DNA of 29,673 nt, taken from contig DNXO01000091.1 of the NCBI GenBank assembly GCA_003506895.1, positions 32,555 through 62,227 of the forward strand, given 5' to 3'. The notes below the pieces were generated by a model. The model saw only the letters and a list, made by a program, of their open reading frames with translations. It searched no databases and was not told the DNA's origin. Both the position numbers and the translations under genes were made by a program. This DNA is from Acetobacteraceae bacterium. GTDB lineage: Bacteria; Pseudomonadota; Alphaproteobacteria; Acetobacterales; Acetobacteraceae. Numbering within the stretch: position 1 is the first letter of the stretch; each line of letters begins with the position of its first letter. Positions 25,007-29,673 of this stretch are shown in pieces.

Positions 25007-25855
25007 ATGATCAAGACACCACCCGGCTGGGGCGCGGATATGTTGACCCAGGCCTTTCACTCAGCGACGACGGTCAAGCCGGACTGGGCGGCAAACGCGT
25101 CTTCGCCCATCGTTATTCGCCGGATTGGATTTTCCGATCTGCGCTGGGCATTGGCGCGCGGGATTGAGGATTTCGGCGCCTCGCGGACGGATGTGATTTT
25201 TCTATGCGTGATCTATCCGTTGGTTGGGCTGCTGCTGGCCCGGTTGGCGTTTGGCTACGAACTGTTGCCGCTGGTGTTTCCGCTAACCTCCGGCTTCGCC
25301 CTGATTGGGCCCTTGGCCGGTGTCGGTCTGACCGAAATGAGCCGGCGGCGGGAACTGGGGTTGTCGGCGGGTTGGGCCGATGCGTTCAGTGTGTTCCGTT
25401 CGCCCGCCATCACCAGCATCGTCTTGCTTGGGCTGATCCTGCTGGTCATGCTGATGTTCTGGCTGGTGCTCTCCAACGTGGTGTACAATCTGACCCTTGG
25501 ACCAAAGCCGCCCGTTTCGCTGAGCGCGTTCGCGCATGACATTCTCTATACGCAGGCGGGTTGGACGATGATGGTCGTTGGCGTCGGCACCGGGTTTGTA
25601 TTCGCCGTCGCGGCGCTGGCGATCAGCGTGGTGTCGTTCCCGATGATGCTGGACCGGAATGTGTCGCTGGAAACGGCGATCCGCACGTCTGTCCGCGTGG
25701 TGGCGCGTAATCCGGTCGTGATCGGGGCATGGGGGCTGATGATCGCCGCCGGCCTGTTCGTCGGGTCTGTGCCTTTGTTGCTGGGATTGGTGTTTGTCAT
25801 GCCGGTGTTCGGGCACGCGACGTGGCATTTGTACCGGCGGGCGGTTTCTACGTAG
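25007..25855 (+). CDS. DUF2189 family membrane protein
   Basis: The 282-residue protein has about six membrane segments, the clearest near residues 63-83, 90-110, 138-160, 185-212 and 240-272. The cytoplasmic start carries IRRIGFSDLRWALARGIEDF, the conserved entry motif of DUF2189, a family of unknown function common in alphaproteobacteria and sometimes near cytochrome c oxidase genes. GGAGGAGAG at 24992-25000 gives a strong ribosome binding site. The gene is alone, divergent from the HyuB operon. Confidence 0.8.
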   Translation: MIKTPPGWGADMLTQAFHSATTVKPDWAANASSPIVIRRIGFSDLRWALARGIEDFGASRTDVIFLCVIYPLVGLLLARLAFGYELLPLVFPLTSGFALIGPLAGVGLTEMSRRRELGLSAGWADAFSVFRSPAITSIVLLGLILLVMLMFWLVLSNVVYNLTLGPKPPVSLSAFAHDILYTQAGWTMMVVGVGTGFVFAVAALAISVVSFPMMLDRNVSLETAIRTSVRVVARNPVVIGAWGLMIAAGLFVGSVPLLLGLVFVMPVFGHATWHLYRRAVST

Positions 25856-25886
25856 AGTCCGCTGGTCATTTTCCTTTCCGATGTCG

Positions 25887-25902
25887 AGGGATGAACCCTT
25901 TT
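25887..25902 (+). terminator. Weak terminator-like hairpin
   Basis: AGGG-ATGAA-CCCT is followed by a short T run (TTTT counting the last stem T), about 30 bp after the DUF2189 gene. The stem is only 4 bp. Confidence 0.25.
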
Positions 25903-25933
25903 GCCCCCAGCCCCGGGAAAGTCAGGTGGCTTC

Positions 25934-26458
25934 TTATCCCACCAAACCCACCGCGCCAGCGACCGCCGCGGCCGCCAGGATCGCCAGCGGATGCAGCTTG
26001 GTAAAGATGAACAGCCCCGCCGTGACGACGGTGACCGCCGCCGCCGTCCAATCCACCGCCGTGGTCTGGATCAGCAAGGCCGCGCTGGCCATGATCAGCC
26101 CGGCTGTCACCGGTTGCAGGCCCGCCTGCAACGCTTTCCGCCAGGTGGCGTCCTTGAAGCGATACCACACCCCGCTGACCAGCAGGGTCAGGATCGAGGA
26201 CGGCGTCGCCACCGCCGCCGTGGTCACCAGCGCGCCCCAAAACCCGGCAACCCGCCAGCCGACCAGGCTGACCACCATCATGTTCGGGCCGGGGGCGGCC
26301 TGCGCCAGCGCGAACAGCGCGGCGAACTCATGCGCGCTCATCCAATGGTGCACATCCACGACCTGACGCTGCATCTCGGGTATGATCGCGTTGGCACCGC
26401 CGAACGCCAGCAGGGAAAGTTGCGCGTAAACCGCCGCGAGTTCGGCCAGATTGCTCAT
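25934..26458 (-). CDS. chrA: Chromate transporter, short-chain subunit 2
   Basis: The 174-residue membrane protein is one half of a ChrA (CHR family) transporter. It contains LLAFGGANAIIPEMQRQVV and FALAQAAPGPNMM, the conserved first-loop motifs of each CHR domain. The start at 26458 overlaps the stop of the other half (ATGA), while the longer frame upstream is a shadow of that gene. In bidomain ChrA the two halves are fused; here they form a short-chain pair that should assemble as a heterodimer and export chromate, or a similar oxyanion. Confidence 0.87.
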   Translation of the reverse strand: MSNLAELAAVYAQLSLLAFGGANAIIPEMQRQVVDVHHWMSAHEFAALFALAQAAPGPNMMVVSLVGWRVAGFWGALVTTAAVATPSSILTLLVSGVWYRFKDATWRKALQAGLQPVTAGLIMASAALLIQTTAVDWTAAAVTVVTAGLFIFTKLHPLAILAAAAVAGAVGLVG

Positions 26459-27000
26459 GCGCGGAACCGCCACAGCAACAGGGTGGAGCAGATCGCCAGC
26501 ACCGGCATCGCCGCCTGCAACGGCAGCCGCAACACGGCAATGGCGACGAACGTGCAGGCCGCGACAGCGATGGCCAACGGCCGCCCCCGCAGTGGCGACG
26601 CGATCTTCCAGGCGGCGCTGAGCATATATGCCGCCGCCGCCGCCGACAGTGCCACGAATGCCCGATGGACCGGCGCATAGTCGGCATAGCGGTCGTAAAC
26701 GATGCCCAGCGCGATCACGATCGCGACCGGCGCGGTCATCAACCCCAGCAACGAGGCCACCGCGCCGGCCACGCCGCGAAACCGGGAACCCAGTGCGATC
26801 GTGACATTCATGATGTTGCCGCCGGGCAGAAACTGGCACAAACCGAGCATCTCGGTGAACTCGGGCTGGGTCAGCCATTTGCGCTGATCGACGATCATAC
26901 GCCTGGCCCAGGGCAGGACGCCGCCGAAGCCGAGGACTCCGACGGTGAAAAATCCGGCGAACAGATCGAACACAGTGGGGGCGGGGTGCGTTTCGGACAT
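26455..27000 (-). CDS. chrA: Chromate transporter, short-chain subunit 1
   Basis: The 181-residue protein is the second half of the CHR pair. It contains FFTVGVLGFGGVLPWARRMIV and MLGLCQFLPGGNIMN, the counterpart of the loop motif in its partner, with four to six further hydrophobic segments. The ATG at 27000 shares bases with the ATG of a divergent gene (26999), and no Shine-Dalgarno sequence is visible upstream. The longer open frame beyond 27000 crosses that divergent gene and is not used. Confidence 0.87.
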   Translation of the reverse strand: MSETHPAPTVFDLFAGFFTVGVLGFGGVLPWARRMIVDQRKWLTQPEFTEMLGLCQFLPGGNIMNVTIALGSRFRGVAGAVASLLGLMTAPVAIVIALGIVYDRYADYAPVHRAFVALSAAAAAYMLSAAWKIASPLRGRPLAIAVAACTFVAIAVLRLPLQAAMPVLAICSTLLLWRFRA

Positions 27001-27979
27001 GCAGCGATTGATTAACGATACCGTGCGGGTTCGACAATTCCTGGAAACACTTTCGCGGGGGAAACCGGTTCGGTTGGCGGTTGCCGCAATGTTGGTGCTG
27101 CTGAGGATGACGCTGGGCAGCCACGCGGCGTGCGTCGTGCAGCAGGCGGCCTCGGTCCCGCTGGATGTGACGGGGGGCGTCATCACCGTCCCGCTGGAGA
27201 TCAACGGCGGGGCCGCGACCTTCATCCTGGATACCGGCGCGCAACGTTCGGTGGTGACCCAGGATGCGGTCGATCGCCTTGGCCTCGCGCGCGACAAGTG
27301 GGTTGGCACGACCATGAGCGGGGTCGGCGGAATTCAGAGCCGCCCGAATGCCGATCCACGCAGCCTTAGCCTGGGCGGCGTGCCGCTGGTCAGGCGGACT
27401 CTCACCCACGATACCAGCCTGACGGTGGGGGTTATTCCTCGCGCCCGGGCGGGAGGTCTGGTCATCGACGGTCTGTTGGGGCGGGATTTCCTGTCACTTT
27501 TCGACCTGGACCTGGACGTCCCAGGCCGGCGGCTTCTTTTGTATCGGGTTAGCGGCTGTTCGGGCCGGTTCCTGCCTTGGACCGGGGATTACACCGCCAT
27601 ACAGGTCACGACCCCGGCCGAGACGGCGATTGTCGTGCCCGTGTCGCTGGATGGCCGGCCGTTGCGCGCGCTGCTGGATACGGGGGCGAGCGCCAGTTTG
27701 CTGGCGGCTCCGGGGATCTTCAAACTCGGCCTGACCGCGGCGGCGCTGGAAGCCGATCCAGCCGATACGATCAGCGGTCTTGGTCCCCGAACCGTCACGG
27801 TGCATCGCCACCGGTTTCGCACCCTTGGCGTTGGCAACGACGTTATCGAGTCACCCTCGATCTGGGTGGAGCCGATCCGGCTGACTCCGATCGTCGATAT
27901 GCTGTTGGGCGTGGACTGGCTGGCCGGAAGGCATGTTTGGATCTCGTTCGCCACCCGCCAGTTATGCGTTGCCCGCTGA
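26999..27979 (+). CDS. Exported two-domain retropepsin-like aspartic protease
   Basis: The 326-residue protein has two copies of the retroviral-type aspartyl protease core: FILDTGAQRSVV with Asp78 and ALLDTGASASLL with Asp227. Each is followed by a Gly-rich flap region and by the hydrophobic-Gly pairs IDGLLGRDFL and VDMLLGVDWL. Two D-T-G lobes in one chain would form a complete active site without dimerising. A hydrophobic stretch (VRLAVAAMLVLL, then SHAAC) suggests export. The start is uncertain: ATG 26999 gives a long charged n-region, while GTG 27023 or ATG 27089 would shorten it. Cysteines near 45 and 187 are consistent with the periplasm. Confidence 0.75.
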   Translation: MQRLINDTVRVRQFLETLSRGKPVRLAVAAMLVLLRMTLGSHAACVVQQAASVPLDVTGGVITVPLEINGGAATFILDTGAQRSVVTQDAVDRLGLARDKWVGTTMSGVGGIQSRPNADPRSLSLGGVPLVRRTLTHDTSLTVGVIPRARAGGLVIDGLLGRDFLSLFDLDLDVPGRRLLLYRVSGCSGRFLPWTGDYTAIQVTTPAETAIVVPVSLDGRPLRALLDTGASASLLAAPGIFKLGLTAAALEADPADTISGLGPRTVTVHRHRFRTLGVGNDVIESPSIWVEPIRLTPIVDMLLGVDWLAGRHVWISFATRQLCVAR

Positions 27980-28007
27980 CATCAACCCGGCCGTCGCCGC
28001 TGAGGTG

Positions 28008-28826
28008 TCAGTGCGACACCAGCGAACACCGTCCGGCGCGTAGCAGCAGGTCCCGTGTTACCCCGCCAAGTACCCATTCGCGCACGCGGCTGTGGCCATA
28101 CGCGCCGGCAACAAGCAGGTCGGCGCCTTGTTCCTGCACGATCGCATTCAACCTGGCGGCGTCGTCATCGGTTGAAAGCGCCGCTACCGGCGTCGCCAGG
28201 ACCCCATGACATTTAAGCCAGGCGACCACGTCGTTCAGGTGGCCGCGGGCTGTGTCAAGGTCTTCCGCGGCTGCGATCTCGACAACCGTCACGTGCGCGG
28301 CCAACTTCAGCATCGGCAGCGCATCGCGGATCGCGCGCCGGCTTTCCCCGGAGTCCTTCCAGCCGACAACGACATGGTTCAGCGCCAGCTTGTCGATCTC
28401 CGTCGGCACGATCAGACAAGGCCGTCCGGCCTGCATGACGAAATCCCCGATATCGACATGGCGGGACGTGTCGAAAAACGATGTGTTCCGGTCCACGCCG
28501 GTGATGACGAGGTCGGCACACCGTGCTTCCTTCGCCAGGCTATCCGACAGAGACTTATAGGTGACGATGGAGCGCCACTCGCCACCGGGGAAGGCAGCCC
28601 GGAATTCAGCCTCGGCGGCTTTCATATCGTCGTCGATTTGCTGACGGTCCTGTTCGATGATGTTGCCGGGTACGTAGCCGTCGTTGTAGAGGATACGCAT
28701 GGGCTGACAGACGGCGATGCCGACCAGGCCGGCATTCAGACGGCCCGCGAGTTCGCCCGCGAGTTGCAACAGGGCGGTGTTGGGATGCCCGATCTCCAGA
28801 TGCACCATCAATGTTGCATAGCTCAT
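28008..28826 (-). CDS. Universal stress protein, tandem UspA domains
   Basis: The 272-residue protein carries two UspA domains: residues 1-145, which begin MSYATLMVHLE and end RPCLIVPTE, and residues 150-272. The ATP-binding pattern G-x2-G-x9-G is intact in the second domain (GAYGHSRVREWVLGG). The first domain keeps ITGVDRNTSFFDTSR but lacks the full motif. A GGGAGG ribosome binding site is visible upstream of ATG 28826. Usp proteins of this tandem type support survival under low oxygen or energy stress. The FNR box upstream supports induction by oxygen limitation. Confidence 0.92.
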   Translation of the reverse strand: MSYATLMVHLEIGHPNTALLQLAGELAGRLNAGLVGIAVCQPMRILYNDGYVPGNIIEQDRQQIDDDMKAAEAEFRAAFPGGEWRSIVTYKSLSDSLAKEARCADLVITGVDRNTSFFDTSRHVDIGDFVMQAGRPCLIVPTEIDKLALNHVVVGWKDSGESRRAIRDALPMLKLAAHVTVVEIAAAEDLDTARGHLNDVVAWLKCHGVLATPVAALSTDDDAARLNAIVQEQGADLLVAGAYGHSRVREWVLGGVTRDLLLRAGRCSLVSH

Positions 28827-28858
28827 GGCCGCCCTCCCTTACCTTTCATTCGTAAAGT

Positions 28859-28864
28859 ATTTTA
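28859..28864 (-). promoter_or_regulatory. -10 box of the universal stress protein gene
   Basis: TAAAAT on the minus strand would give a transcription start near 28852, about 26 bases before the ATG. The start lies about 40 bp from the centre of the FNR box, the spacing of class II FNR-activated promoters. The hexamer is also inside a CGTAAA-N4-TTTACG palindrome (28851-28866). Confidence 0.5.
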
Positions 28865-28885
28865 CGCGATAGGATAAGATACGCC

Positions 28886-28899
28886 TTGATGCGTATCAA
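28886..28899. promoter_or_regulatory. FNR/FixK-type binding site
   Basis: TTGATGCGTATCAA is a perfect match to the FNR/FixK/Anr consensus TTGAT-N4-ATCAA. It lies in the 150-bp gap between the divergent universal stress protein gene and ftsH. Confidence 0.75.
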
Positions 28900-28976
28900 T
28901 GGAGCGGTTGGACAGGTACGCGTATCGTGCGTGACGGGCCGCCCATGGCCGCGACCGCGCTGATCGGGAGAAAGCG

Positions 28977-29673
28977 ATGGAGATCAAGCGCGAGCACCAT
29001 ATCAACTTCTGGTACATCATCATCGCAATAATGGCGGTAATGCTGATCCAGGACTTCGTAATTCAGTCCACGCAGACGAAGACCATTCCGTACAGCGAGT
29101 TCGAAAAGCTTGTTGATCAGGGCGAGGTCAACGACTTGGTCGTCGGCCCGACAGCGATCACCGGAACGCTCAAGAGCGCCAAGCCAAACGAGCCGACGCA
29201 CTTCAAGACGTATCCCGTGCCCCCCGCCATCGCCGACAAATTGACGGCGGCGAAGCTGTCGTTTTCCGGGGAACCGCCACCGGGCCTTCTGTTGTCGGTG
29301 GTGGGGTGGGTGCTTCCGTCGCTGGGTTTCCTGATGTTGTGGATGTTCATGATCCGTCCGATGACCGGGCAGGGGATGGGCGGCATGGGCGGCCTGATGT
29401 CGGTCGGCAAAAGCCGAGCCAAGGTCTATGTCGAGACCGACACCAAGGTGACGTTCGCCGATGTGGCCGGTGTCGACGAGGCGAAGGATGAGCTTCGCGA
29501 GGTCGTTGATTTCCTGAAAGACCCCTCGGGTCATAGCCGGCTTGGTGCCCGCATGCCGAAGGGGGTGCTGTTGGTCGGCCCCCCGGGAACCGGCAAGACG
29601 CTGCTGGCACGCGCGGTCGCCGGGGAGGCCGGTGTGCCGTTCTTTTCGATCTCCGGTTCCGAGTTCGTGGAGA
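28977..29673 (+). CDS. ftsH: FtsH-type membrane AAA+ metalloprotease, 5' part
   Basis: The gene runs off the window after 232 codons. Residues 10-30 and about 104-126 are membrane helices around a short periplasmic domain. After a Gly/Met-rich linker come VTFADVAGVDEAKDEL and the Walker A motif GPPGTGKT, both canonical for FtsH. The HEXXH zinc site is beyond the window. ATG 28977 follows GGGAG. The N-terminal domain is divergent from the housekeeping FtsH, and the linkage to a stress protein and an FNR site suggests an accessory, stress-related FtsH; this is inference. Confidence 0.94.
   Translation, partial: MEIKREHHINFWYIIIAIMAVMLIQDFVIQSTQTKTIPYSEFEKLVDQGEVNDLVVGPTAITGTLKSAKPNEPTHFKTYPVPPAIADKLTAAKLSFSGEPPPGLLLSVVGWVLPSLGFLMLWMFMIRPMTGQGMGGMGGLMSVGKSRAKVYVETDTKVTFADVAGVDEAKDELREVVDFLKDPSGHSRLGARMPKGVLLVGPPGTGKTLLARAVAGEAGVPFFSISGSEFVE

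Overview
The window is GC-rich, densely packed bacterial chromosome. Stop/start overlaps of the ATGA or GTGA type are frequent. The gene content suggests an alphaproteobacterium, most likely Rhodospirillales and perhaps Acetobacteraceae: orphan branched-chain-amino-acid-type binding proteins, TPR-glycosyltransferase fusions, several HyuA/HyuB pairs and a GTA-type holin. This placement comes from family recognition, not from a database search. No rRNA, tRNA, CRISPR array or insertion sequence was seen, and no gene-free gap exceeds about 220 bp.

Positions 1-9700 form a catabolic region. The 3' part of an acyl-CoA synthetase gene converges on a minus-strand operon of an MFS transporter, HyuA and HyuB. 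Facing away from that operon is a plus-strand set: a small GatC/AtzG-like protein, an amidase, an asparaginase-fold protein and a SAM methyltransferase. Together they look like uptake and stepwise opening of a cyclic amide or ureide. The asparaginase homologue has Ala where the family normally has the Asp that binds the substrate alpha-amino group.

Positions 9700-11283 hold a two-gene lysis cassette, a GH19 endolysin-like protein and a GTA-type holin. It is read from an AT-rich promoter whose -10 box lies inside an 8+8 bp inverted repeat. No other phage genes are present. A TPR-glycosyltransferase (minus), a short-type citrate synthase (plus) and a persulfide dioxygenase-rhodanese fusion (plus) follow.

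Positions 15069-18634 hold a plus-strand run: a Tat-exported binding protein, a luciferase-like flavin monooxygenase, a lactonase-type metallo-beta-lactamase-fold hydrolase and an OsmC-like protein. A perfect 15-bp-arm palindrome lies beyond it.

Positions 18775-24817 hold a minus-strand five-gene operon: HyuB, GNAT acetyltransferase, Tat-exported MBL-fold protein, HyuA, and a glutaredoxin-DinB fusion. The last gene carries an in-frame UGA exactly where the first cysteine of the CxxC redox motif should be. It has a strong ribosome binding site, an open frame on both sides, and stem-loops just after the UGA. The best reading is an undescribed selenoprotein (U-T-S-C motif). This is the main finding of the window.

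Positions 25007-29673 hold a DUF2189 membrane protein, a split two-gene chromate transporter whose start codon overlaps that of a divergent two-domain retropepsin-like protease, and a tandem universal stress protein divergent from the 5' part of an FtsH gene. A perfect FNR/FixK box (TTGAT-N4-ATCAA) lies between the last two, correctly placed for an anaerobically activated stress-protein promoter.
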